Source: Plenodomus lindquistii (Eukaryota; Ascomycota; Dothideomycetes; Pleosporales; Leptosphaeriaceae). Taken from it: a DNA stretch of 64,000 bases. The stretch lies in the NCBI GenBank assembly GCA_025504975.1, contig JANUWI010000012.1, positions 1,178,001 to 1,242,000 of the forward strand, read 5' to 3'. Positions 46,493 to 56,491 of the stretch are shown here, in pieces (the first letter of the stretch is position 1; every line of letters starts with the position of its first letter). The position numbers and the translations under genes are program-made. The notes below the pieces were generated by a model. The model was not told where the DNA came from, made no database searches, and saw nothing but the letters and a program-made list of their open reading frames with translations.

Positions 46493-48348
46493 GATGAAAG
46501 AATGAAGATCTGGTAGTGTCTTGGTGTAATGTGGTTGAATTGCTTGATGAAGCTTGGAGACGGTCAAAGCCTTGGTATATGTAGGCCGACCCAACAAGGC
46601 TCAACTACGGATAAAAGGCTGGTATACCTTGCAGTGCGCTCGCAACAATCATCTAGTAGGTGTTTCAAGATACTTAATAGGGATGCAATATTTGCCAGTG
46701 CAATGCCGAGATTCTCACTCCTTTGTGATTGGGTATGTACTCCTTTATGCATCGCTCCACCACTAACAACACGTAAAAGGCCTCGGGAACTATAACGTAC
46801 GATGAATGGCGCAGGCAGCTAGTTGATTGATTGTTTTGTGCGGTTTGCATACCCACTGCTTAAAGCGCTCGCAAGGGTCCCTTAATTCACCGAGCTAATA
46901 TCCCTCGGCAAAAGCTTAACTCGCCCAAGTCGGGACGTTTCAAAATCCTCGCTTACAAGTGGAGCAGATACTCATCGGGGATCCGAGTTAAATAGGCAGA
47001 TGTCTTGTACCGTCATCATTAGACGACGAAGTATCTTGTTCTAGCTGGTGTGACGAGGGATACAAGTAGTGCAAACATGGTCCAGATGACTCCATTCCAA
47101 AGAAACCTTTCGTAGACCCAGTCTTAGCAATCAAACGTGTGTAAATAGTGGCGGTGATTTTTGCCAGTGATGCGTAATCGAGGCTGGCGGGATAATCAAG
47201 GCTAGGAAGGCACGAGCGAGAAGCAAACTGCCTGGGTTGATGTGCCCCCAGAGACGACTTCATGTGTGGTTAGCTCATAAGACAATGACAGAACACTTGC
47301 AATGCGCCTAGGAATGAGTTGTTCTTAGTTGTTGGGCAAATAGATGGATTGTCGCGACTTTCTACATCTCGCACATCTATTGCTGACCGCCCCGGTTTTG
47401 GTCACGCATTGGCCTTCCCTTCCTCAACGACCGATACATGCCCAAGAGGCAGGACAGTAGTGTGGTCACTGTTCATCCGCTTTCTCAAGGGTCACAAGTA
47501 CCTAGTCGTCCATCTCAGCAGCATTTGTGCCCGCCTTTCAGGTTTTCGACTCAGTCCAACGATTTGTGAAGCTCCAGGAGACTGAGCACTTCTAGCGGCG
47601 GTGCTTACGGCCACAGCCTAATTAGCATAGCCTTTACTCGTTGCTAGCTCTCCCTTAACCAGCTTGAGAGTAGCAATGAGTCGCTGTTCTCTACTCAATG
47701 AGTGTTCGGGTGTTCTCGAAGAGATCAGCGAGGTCCAATGTTCCTGTAGCTAATGTCAGTCATACGAGCTTAATGAACCCACCTTGAAAAGGGTAGCGAT
47801 ATTCTTTGAACCATCCATTTCCCAGGTAGACCACTCAACCGTGTCTCGAAAATTTAGAAAGAAGAACTTGGTAGAATGACTGGCAACAAGATGCGTATGT
47901 GGAAGTTTTCGGTCGACTCATAGATAGGCGCCGAGACTTCCGACAGTTGGATCGTCCAAGACCAGCGCGCGCGCGTATGACGGTTCGAATGTTCAGCTAC
48001 TAACTTGAGACTACGTGCTCTGATTGACATGCTATTCGGTCTTGCAATTCCGCGTTTTTGCGAGGCACACATCTTTCAATTCTAGTTTCAATTATCAACA
48101 TACCCCGTCCACCGATGAGACCTTACTTGTCCCTAGAATACGAAATTTATATCGCAACATGCTTTCGAAAAAAACGCCAGCTACCTACTCCTTGAACATT
48201 TAAGATCTTGTATGAACTTATCGCTAATCATCAAAGAAAAACAAGTTCATAATATCATACAGTAGCTCCCAGCGCTCCTAACTTTTGGTGAGCTAACGGA
48301 AGGTAATCAAGCCCTTTTCGAGCGCAAATTGCTGGCACCGTAAAAGCT
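46493..48348. other. Gene-poor stretch, 1.86 kb
   Basis: No supported gene. An imperfect hairpin of about 47 nt lies near 47636-47682, where ACTCGTTGCTAGCTCT pairs roughly with AGAGTAGCAATGAGT. Confidence 0.45.
46574..46583 (-). promoter_or_regulatory. TATA-like box of the GH11 gene
   Basis: ACATATACC-like word on the minus strand, about 85 bp upstream of the ATG. Confidence 0.4.
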
Positions 48349-49533
48349 TCATCGGCGGGAGTCTGCTGTACAAACTCCGAAACGATAAACTTCCAGGTCA
48401 TGTTGGCTCGGCAGTCTGCCGTGAATCTCCATGTCATGGAGAAGCGAGGGATAACGACCCATATCTACAGGACCTCCCAACAAGCAACTCGCGACTTCCT
48501 CGATCTTCGCTGCTAGCATTTGCCACGCGCGCCCGTGTCCCCGCGGTCCCACACAGCGATTATGCATGACACACGACCTGCATGTGTATGCTTTGAGGTA
48601 TGCGTGGCACATCTCGTGTAACATTGTGCCGATGCGATTTTTGAGTCGCACATCGAGGTCTTCGGGTTTGTTGTTGTGTCTATAGAGCTTTGGGTGGAGG
48701 AGAAGTTGGGTGCCAATGATTGGATTGAAGTAGCTCACACCGAAGCAGTCTTTCTTGCTCTCTGGCAACCATGAAAAGCCAGTCGACAACGATTGACGAT
48801 GAGGTGGGACAGCGTCGAAGAAAAACACCCTGTTGAGTTGTCGGAATAGTTGCTTTAGCTGTGCGGTCGACAGGGCAGTCCGTAGATCTGGCGTAACAAG
48901 ATTCGGTTTCCAGGTGTGCAGTAGGCTCGTGAGCTGCGATACATTGGAGATCTCCTTCGAGCGCGAGGGATGGAGGTAGGTGTAGTCTAGCCATGCGATA
49001 TGGTTTCTCACGAGCCGCATCGATTCGTAGTCGCCATAGAGTTTGAGGGAGAGTGCTGGATGCGGAATAGTGCGTTGTGCTGCCACGTTACAAAAGGCTT
49101 TGAGGTCAGTCCTCGATTCGTTCTCCGGATGGCGTATACGACCATGTGACCTCTCTGCCTCAAGTCGATAAGACTTTGGTGTGCACTCATCGCAATCACA
49201 AGGAAGCGCTGCTTCCTCGACCCATCCCCGAAGCTCATTCAGACTGGAAGGTAGTTTTGCTGGATTCGCGTGAGAAGTAGCTTGAGGTTGCCCAATGATA
49301 CGATCCTCGATAAATCGCAGCTTCGGATCGATGGTGATCAACGGCTCTAGGAAAGGAAGCAGGTTATGGAATACTGTTGGCCCATGACAAACTCTCTGCT
49401 GGTCAACTTCCTGCTTTTCAGGCGATTTTCGTGCCCTCAATATCAACCGCGCGATGCGCCGAAAAGGATGTAGACGGCGTTTCTTTGTCGCCTGCCCTGT
49501 TATCGCATGTTCGCTCATGAGTACCGCAAACAA
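48349..49533 (-). CDS. SprT-like zinc metalloprotease, paralogue A
   Basis: Single exon, 394 residues. An N-terminal basic region (KKRRLHPFRRIARLILRARK) precedes SSLNELRGWVEEAALPCDCD, continuing ECTPKS; this leucine-rich helix plus CxCxxC module is shared with the paralogues to the right. Then come YESMRLVRNHIAW, LKQLFRQLNRVFFFDAV, and GVSYFNPIIGTQLLLHPKLY. The active site is MLHEMCHAYLKAYTCRSC, with HExxH zinc ligands followed by a CxxC pair. RGHGRAWQMLAAKIEE probably supplies the third His. The end carries LPSQHDLEVYRFG. SprT/Spartan-type enzymes cleave DNA-bound proteins, but no DNA-binding domain was recognised, so the substrate is unknown. An alternative start is Met6. Confidence 0.78.
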   Translation of the reverse strand: MFAVLMSEHAITGQATKKRRLHPFRRIARLILRARKSPEKQEVDQQRVCHGPTVFHNLLPFLEPLITIDPKLRFIEDRIIGQPQATSHANPAKLPSSLNELRGWVEEAALPCDCDECTPKSYRLEAERSHGRIRHPENESRTDLKAFCNVAAQRTIPHPALSLKLYGDYESMRLVRNHIAWLDYTYLHPSRSKEISNVSQLTSLLHTWKPNLVTPDLRTALSTAQLKQLFRQLNRVFFFDAVPPHRQSLSTGFSWLPESKKDCFGVSYFNPIIGTQLLLHPKLYRHNNKPEDLDVRLKNRIGTMLHEMCHAYLKAYTCRSCVMHNRCVGPRGHGRAWQMLAAKIEEVASCLLGGPVDMGRYPSLLHDMEIHGRLPSQHDLEVYRFGVCTADSRR

Positions 49534-51207
49534 AAAGTCATGAAATCAGAAGTTGGAACTGCAGGAAAATGATGCATGATGGAAATCAAAAACATCAGTG
49601 GCCCAAACCCTGAGATAACCGTTAAGGATCCACCCGAATTGTGAGGCGGCCGATTCACAGGGGCGATTGACATCTAGGATTATCCCCAAGGAACAGGGTA
49701 CGGAGCACAGACAGTCAGACCATCTGACTCTGAGGTTTGCCGGAAGGAGCATCTTCGGATGTTCTGGAAATGTTCCCGAGTGATAAGGATGTTGGAACAT
49801 GCTCAGCGATTGTGGAGTCGATGCGTCGCCGCCCTACGCCGATATCGATCATTCGAGTCGATAGCGACTATGCAGTGGAAAACATCTTCTCTTGCGCTCA
49901 GTCCGCAACAAGGAACAGGCAATCATGTCCTTGTGAGATACAGGGTTTATGAATGTATAAACCTGGAGCTGAGCTTCAGGAATCAGGGCTGTGAAACGGG
50001 AGTGCACGGGTGCCGGAATTGCGGCGTGTCTGCCGAGCGTTGATGGAAACGTGGAGACATGTTTCGGCCCGTTTTGGGAGCCTTTTGACAGAGGAAGACA
50101 GCCATGAAGTCCCAGAAAACAAATCTGGGTCGGTATGAGGTCCGCAATTTTTTTTACCGTGGGCTACAATCGCGGACTGCCGGCACTATCTTTGTGGATG
50201 TGTGGAGCCAGAGGAATCGCGAGCTGCCGCAATATCCGAGTGCTTGCCAAATTCCACGCTAGTCCCCGTTCAGCGTTAGGCCGGACCCTGTCATTATCCC
50301 TTTCTTTCCATCTTAGCCTTTCGGACTCCAGCCGCCATCTCCCACGGAAGAAACAACAGAACCGTGATCAAGGTGATGGCTTGTGGCGCTGGCAAGATTG
50401 CGAGGCGAACCGCCCGATGCCGACTCAGATGTTGCTAGATCGGCTAACCCTTTGTGGACGCTTCTGCACACGATCCACCGCACCCCGCCGTGCGATCTTA
50501 GGCAATTACGACGATTCCTTTGTGGACCGTGTGGTCTCGAGAGACACCATGTCAGGTTGATATTGATCATATTTTTCTCCGCTCGTCTGAATCAACGTGG
50601 CGACCCGTTAATATTGAGCCCCTAGAGAGCTGCATGCCAGGCTTTAGATCGTTTTATGGCAAATGCTAGAAGGAACTACCTGCTTATCTTATACATCAGA
50701 AGCCCTCGTTGATTTGGAGACTCACTGTTATTTACACACCACGCCTCAGATTCTGCGTGGAAGTGAACGTGGCTACTCTTGGACAACGGGAGCACACAAG
50801 GACATGATTCCTGAAGATGATACACTAGGTTCGCCTCAATACACGTTCAGAAACAGACGGGGACAGTACTCCAGCGAATGGGTCCATGGAATCTCATGGC
50901 ACATGAATGCAAAATAGTCGGTTCAATCATCCGTCTTCAGCTGGACGACCTCACGTATGCCTTGAATATAACGAGCGCACACTTTCACCAAACGATCAGG
51001 TTTTGGAACGATTGGAGAGTTTGGGGCAAGACGAAGCACCTCCGCTCGTGTGACCTGCGGTTCATGTACAATGTCTTGTGTCAGCGTTGGGAGAATGTCT
51101 CACCGCGACATTCAACAGAAGATGTATTTAAGAAGTCCAGCAAGCGTCCTGTCGTACAATGCATAACACCACCTACAAGAACTAAAACACATCGCTGACA
51201 ACCGATC
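49534..51207. other. Gene-poor stretch, 1.67 kb
   Basis: Divergent intergenic region between SprT-like paralogues A and B. No supported gene. A TATTTAA word at about 51123-51130 lies some 80 bp before the paralogue B start. Confidence 0.45.
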
Positions 51208-52077
51208 ATGCCAGACATCCCACATCAGAGTCCCGCGAACCTTGAGATGCTTATACTGTACATCAACCAATCACCAGCGGATTGTTACTGCGTTCGATGC
51301 CTCCTGCCAAACCCTTTGAAACGGAAACGTGAATGCGTGAAAGACAGGATGCACCCACGCATTCAACCTCAGAAGTCGCACAACACTCGTGGCAGCGATC
51401 CCACGGTCGCCGAGCAGGACCCTAAACATGAAGCCTTGCATCTAGCCCAGATTGCTATGGATAGTTTCTCCACACCGAACAACCTGTCTTTTATGCAGCG
51501 AAAAGCTTGTAAGGACTTCAAGAAGATCGATCTCAGCGGCTTTTACAAGGTCAATGCTGAATCAGTACCTATCGAACATCTCAGGGCCGTGTTCAGTGTT
51601 TTTAACGACCTGTTCTTCTTCGGCGCGGTCACGGCTACTGTCCGATGGGAGGACTTGAATCGACACACATCTGGAACCACTACGTATGGGATCTATCGCC
51701 CTGCTCATAACGAAATCAAACTGGACCCACTAGCTAGGCGTAACGGAAACACTCCAGGAAAGGATCTGATGATACAGAGACTCTCAACCTTTCTGCATGA
51801 AGTAGTACATGCATACTTGAGCCAATTTGCCTGTACCGGTTGCCCAGACTATGACAGGAATCAGAAACAAGCGGGACGGCATGGTTGGGCGTTCCAGCGC
51901 CTTGCAGGCCGACTCGAGAAAAGCGCGCATCACCTCCTGGACCTGCCAATGCCTCTGAAGTTGAGTGGGTTCGACGGTCTACGTTTTCACTGGAAGCAAG
52001 TCCTCTGCCTGCCTAGCCTGCATGAGATGGAGGAATGGATGTGGGTCGATAGTGCTGGCCGACCTACGGTACCCTAA
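51208..52077 (+). CDS. SprT-like zinc metalloprotease, paralogue B
   Basis: Single exon, 289 residues, the most compact complete copy. It opens MPDIPHQSPANLEMLILYIN, then ADCYCVRCLLP (the CxCxxC module). HEALHLAQIAMDSF takes the place of the MRLV helix. FNDLFFFGAVTATVRWEDLN, TYGIYRPAHNEIKLDPLA and the active site FLHEVVHAYLSQFACTGC follow, then GRHGWAFQRLAGRLEKSAHH and LPSLHEMEEWMW. All HExxH residues and the following CxxC are intact, so it should fold as a zinc metalloprotease. No signal peptide or membrane segment is seen, suggesting a cytosolic or nuclear protein. It is transcribed away from paralogue A. Confidence 0.8.
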   Translation: MPDIPHQSPANLEMLILYINQSPADCYCVRCLLPNPLKRKRECVKDRMHPRIQPQKSHNTRGSDPTVAEQDPKHEALHLAQIAMDSFSTPNNLSFMQRKACKDFKKIDLSGFYKVNAESVPIEHLRAVFSVFNDLFFFGAVTATVRWEDLNRHTSGTTTYGIYRPAHNEIKLDPLARRNGNTPGKDLMIQRLSTFLHEVVHAYLSQFACTGCPDYDRNQKQAGRHGWAFQRLAGRLEKSAHHLLDLPMPLKLSGFDGLRFHWKQVLCLPSLHEMEEWMWVDSAGRPTVP

Positions 52078-53107
52078 TACTCGGAAAATATCTGTTCGTG
52101 GCAGTTCGTAGACGCTGAATGGAATAGACCGTAATAGATAGAATCGCCGTTGGTTGGTGTTGAAGTATACCGAGGAAATTCAAACAACCATGCAGGGATC
52201 GCGTCGATAGAGGTAAATGGTCCCTTTGACATTGACGTGAGCCACACTGTCTGATCAGTAGAAGATGGAGCAAACTACCAACCCATGATCTGCTGGGTGA
52301 GAATGTCAACACGTCTCGATTGGTATTATCCTCCACAAAGCTGCTCATACCTTCTTGCGTAATGAACGCCTGCGCAACAAGTAAAATATACTAAAAGAAG
52401 GCAAAAGGAGACACAGCAAGGGCAGCTTGAGGTATATCCCCAGCTTGCTATGTCAAATTTCCATGAGTCAGTGATCCGAGCCGTTCGATCATTCTATGCA
52501 TGCTCCACATCGAATCAGCTCTTCCATAACATGCAGACGACTTATTGCATCAGTAGGCATCCTAATACCAAGTCCTTCAACGAGAACTTGGTATAATCAC
52601 TGTGAAGATAACGATCCTTTGTAGTTTGTGCATATATTTTTGCTTTATTGAGGCGCTTGCAAAAGTCAACGTGATTACCTCTGCGGCACCGAAGCTTTGG
52701 ACGTGAAAATTGATGACAAGTATAAGGACGACTTATCGCGAATAATTTGCTCGATCTAGGCGACGTAGATTCCGCGCAAATTAGCCACCATTTCAGTTCA
52801 ACAAGAACTTTCAAGACCTCTCTTTGAAGAACCTTCAATGAAGCCTGAAGTGCCCTACGGAATCCATCTGTTGGGAACGTGGACATCCTTGTCATCATCA
52901 TACTGACTATTTGAAGCTCGACGCAACGAACTGAGAAATGTAGACTCTCTCGCAGCTTCTATCCTAGGTGGAACATTCGTATTGTCTTACAGTACCCTGT
53001 GGAAGTCTCAGATGGCTTTATCTTGGAAAGTACTTAGGCTTGGGTCAGGCAATATCGAATGATAAATCATTTCACCACATCAAGTTCCTCTCCACTTGAC
53101 CCTCATC
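52078..53107. other. Intergenic, 1.03 kb
   Basis: No supported gene. A 119-codon minus-strand frame (52542-52901) has coding-like patches but no recognisable domain. Confidence 0.4.
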
Positions 53108-53491
53108 ATGGCACACATTCCCTCGACTGCACCCAAAAACCTAGAACAGCTCGTCGCATACGTCAAAGACGCCGAATATCCCTGCTTGTGTAATGAGTGT
53201 GACTCAAAATCGCACTTCGAATGCACCTCGAAGCAGCACCAGTCCACACCATTGAGTTATACAAACCCTCCTCAACCAGGCAAACGATATCATGCCATGA
53301 GACTTGTTGAACGTACAATTGCATCGCTACCTGGGACTGAGTCGGAGATGACCAATATGCAAAAAGTCGCCTTGAAGGAGTTTCACAAAAAGTGTAGTCA
53401 TATGCGGTTTGGCTATAAGCACGGAGCATCGGCTATGTCTAATGGCAACCGCTTGTATGCGCTGAGGTTGCATTGTCAAGCGTCCCCGTGA
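53108..53491 (+). pseudogene. SprT-like paralogue C, N-terminal fragment
   Basis: 127 residues from ATG 53108. APKNLEQLVAYVKDAEYPCL, then CNECDSKS, matches the leucine-helix plus CxCxxC module of paralogues A, B and D. YHAMRLVERTIASLPG matches their MRLV helix, and MQKVALKEFHKKCSHM the next helix. The frame ends at 53491, before the FFFGA segment and the HExxH motif, and neither could be found in any frame in the following 600 bases. It therefore lacks the catalytic domain. It could be a decayed copy or a small expressed protein carrying only the Cys module; the decayed copy seems more likely. Confidence 0.6.
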
Positions 53492-54104
53492 TTGAAGACA
53501 CTGTATACTGTGGGCAGTGCTGTGAGATTCACACCTGGAGACATCACCCTCGCTGTATCCCTCGCGGTCCTGTTTGCTGCAAAATTAGCTCAAGCGTAGG
53601 TTGACTCTGGAAGATTGGCGCAAAGTCCGGTGCTGTGATGTAATACCATTGCAGGCAGATTGGTCGCGCCATCTTCTCCATGGCAGAATATGGACAGGAA
53701 GGTGCTATCAAGTGGCTCCTAGCCGTTGCCTAGATCTTCATGTGTGCGGAGACGGTCGCATGGGAGAAAACCGCGATTGCGTCATCTGTGGGACATTCCT
53801 GCCCTCACTGCGCCCGTCATGTGACAGACAAACAAACATTGATATTTGCTGTCAACGAAGAGATTGCGCATCGCTCACGCACCCTCGTCCAGCCTTTACC
53901 TGCTCTGCTCTCCTTCACTTCATTTGTGGGTCTTCTTGCGCAAGTCTAGCGTTGCAAGGCGACCTACGCAGGCAACCTACACTCACCACGCATCACCTCA
54001 CTGTTCTGCGTGCCCCTTCTGGCCAAGTCTTTCTCGAAATCGTCGCCCACGAACCAGCCTCATACAAAGATTTCGTCCTTGTGGATTCTTGCAAGCTAGC
54101 AACG
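53492..54104. other. Intergenic, 0.6 kb
   Basis: Lies between the SprT fragment and the small secreted protein gene. Frames are open here, but no domain or paralogue similarity is visible. Confidence 0.4.
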
Positions 54105-54460
54105 ATGCGTGTTCCCAAGTTGTCTACCCTCCTCATCCTCCCTGCCATGGCCTACGCACAAGTCAATCCGCCTCAGGTCAAATGCGGTACTCTCACCATG
54201 GCAAACGGGAGCTCCAAAGCTCTGATCTCTGGCGCCTGCTGGCCTATTGGAGGTGAAGCCAAGTCTGCCGAGGTCGACAGCGCTTACACCTGCAACTTCT
54301 CTGCGTGAGTACCGAGTTGCACGAGAGTTCAGGCGATCGAGATGCTGATTTTGGGGACAGCTGGGACACCTGCGACGCCGGAAAACATTGGCGTCGCGCT
54401 ATCACGGGCGTTCCTGTTGCGCAGGCGAAGGGATACTGGTGCTCCAAGATTGACAAATGA
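54105..54460 (+). CDS. Small secreted cysteine-containing protein, effector candidate
   Basis: Exons 54105..54304 and 54361..54460, with a 56-bp phase-2 intron (GTGAGT..GGACAG), give 99 residues. MRVPKLSTLLILPAMAYAQ is a signal peptide. The mature part of about 80 residues has five cysteines (KCGTL, SGACW, AYTCN, WDTCD, YWCSK) and two W-x-x-C or C-W pairs. It ends with a short basic segment (KHWRRAITGV). No family is recognised. Small size, secretion, cysteines and a location among wall-degrading enzymes fit a fungal effector or apoplastic protein, which is inference. The splice is well supported by the in-frame junction and strong donor. Confidence 0.65.
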
Positions 54461-54766
54461 GACTTTTACCAGGCCGAAAGAAAGGTAGAGCCGTCGTTTG
54501 TATTGTTTACATGAGATTTGTAGCCATAATCAGAATCAAGAGCTGGCCATGCACGTGCCTGCTTCCGGCGCCATAGAGGCAATGGTAAAATCATCTGCTG
54601 CTGGAGATTCGTTTGCAACCCGCAGGTCCACCGGTTGGACCCTTAGTCCTTTCACTCTGACAGTCATTCAACAAATGACGTCAAGAACTTTGCTCTTCTG
54701 AAATATCTAGTGTCAGTAAACAAAGTCTTCGCCATCAATCGCAAGCTCACCGTCCCACACGGAAGT
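54461..54766. other. Short intergenic, 0.3 kb
   Basis: Separates two same-strand secreted-protein genes; nothing else is seen. Confidence 0.5.
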
Positions 54767-56298
54767 ATGAGGCCCGCCACGCTCATCATCGCCTTCCTGG
54801 CTCTGGCTTCAGGCGTCTTCACACAGCTACAAGTCCTGCCTGGCTCGACCAACAAGCGCGATATCGACGGAAATGTCTCCATGTTCGCCGTGGCTCCTGT
54901 CGCGCGTTTCAATTCTGCTCCTAGGGAAGCAGAGCTGACGCGTGACCTCGCAACAACGCCATCCAGCGCTATCCAAGTCGCCGCGGACTGGGATCCCAAC
55001 GAGGTTGCTACGCCTGCCGAGATACAGGAGTTTGCGTCGAAGGGCAATCGTATGCGCTGCCTCCTCGACATGACAGACGCACTCGCCGGGAAAGAGTGGC
55101 CAGATCCGCTCGGTCGCACTCCAGCTTCTGCGAGCAGCCCTTGGACAATACGTACGTGACTGACTGCCTCTAATCATTATTGCTGGTCTTTGACACAGCC
55201 ACAGGCGATTTTCGCACCTGGTACTGGTTCGAATCCGAATACGCCCAGGACAATTGCTATTTTGGGGGCGCAGCGGATATAGGTCCTGCTCTCGAAGGCT
55301 TGGGTTTGAACATTCACCCTAAGGACCAAGGAGGGGATACGATTTGCTACTCCATCGAGCACGTGGATGACAATGACAAAAATAGTGAAGGTGAAGCAGA
55401 ACCGGAGATGCAACAATACCATGTCGGCGGTAAGGAATACACGGTAAGGAACTGATCTGCTAGGCCGTAGCATCTGCGTAGCCACGTGCATTAGTTTTAA
55501 GCTGACAGTCAATTCAAGGCAACAGGAGCGTATTACCGGTTCGGTATCAACCACAAGAGCGGCGGTGTGTACTACTCTTCTCTCGTAATGTCTTCGACAG
55601 AGTCCACACTGACAATTTTCAGCCATCATAGGTCGAATGTCCGAATCACCTTACTACGCAGCTGAAACTAATTGGGACCGGACTCCGAACATAGATGAGC
55701 TGCCCGCGCTCCGTCTCGGCTCCGACATTGTGCATGCATATTGGCTCAAAGACAATCCTAGTCCCCAAAATTTGCGCTACTATTTCGCCACTAACATACA
55801 GAACGCTGATACACTTGCGATGATTGCTAGTGTACTCAAAACCAAGGGAATTCACGATGATATCCCCCTCTGGCCCGGTGTTGAGGTACATTACGAGGAA
55901 CCAGAATTTGAAATGCTTCTCGGTACGTTGACACAACTCTCTTCGAGCATGCAAATTACGAGGATGTTGAGGTGAAGTGACATGGCTAAGATCAACACGC
56001 AGGCACGCCCATTGGCCGAAAACTGGGCTTTCTACTACTCCAGCACAAGGCCGACCTTGGAATTAAACGGGTCACCGAAATCGTGGTCTTTGGGAACAGT
56101 TACATCGAATTGGACGATAATTACATGTGGGTACACATGCTCTTCAAGATTGGCGATGTGGAAGACCCAGTAGGACAAGTCTCTCGGCGCAGTGAGAAGT
56201 TGAACTTCGGGGCTGGGGTCTATGTCAACGGTGTAAGGACGCACATGCTATTGGAGAATACTGGGTTTGGTAGTACGGCGTTCTCACATAGCCTCTAG
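54767..56298 (+). CDS. Secreted protein of unknown function, 423 residues
   Basis: Five exons: 54767..55151, 55199..55443, 55519..55564, 55623..55922 and 56003..56298. All junctions are in phase with GT..AG introns of 47, 75, 58 and 80 bp. MRPATLIIAFLALASGVFTQ is a signal peptide, with a possible KR processing site after LPGSTNKR. Mature landmarks are RTWYWFESEYAQDNCYFGGA, YYRFGINHKSGAIIGRMSES, NWDRTPNIDELPALRLGSD, and GTPIGRKLGFLLLQHKADLG followed by EIVVFGNSYIELDDNYMWVH. The protein is rich in Tyr and Trp, with few cysteines. I do not recognise a domain. The coherence of the frame across four splices argues for a functional gene. It lies head-to-tail with the small secreted protein gene. 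Confidence 0.7.
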
Positions 56299-56491
56299 TG
56301 GAGCACAGTGTCAAGAGAACAGCCTGTCAGTAAGGTACGTGGATGCACAACGAAAATATGGCTTGGATTGTACTGCCATAACGTTACGAACATTGTTCGT
56401 CTACATAGATAGTTATGAGGACGATTCTCAATCTTCAGCATGTAAAAATCCTGATCTCCTCTATTTCTGCTCCACTCACATCATCGCAATC

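Noticed and set aside
50135..50560. 141-codon plus-strand frame between SprT-like copies A and B
   Set aside because: It has no motif, no paralogue similarity and random-like composition.
51029..51041. Second copy of the MITE terminal repeat (ACGAAGCACCTC)
   Set aside because: No inverted partner or flanking TA was found nearby, so it is probably a chance match.
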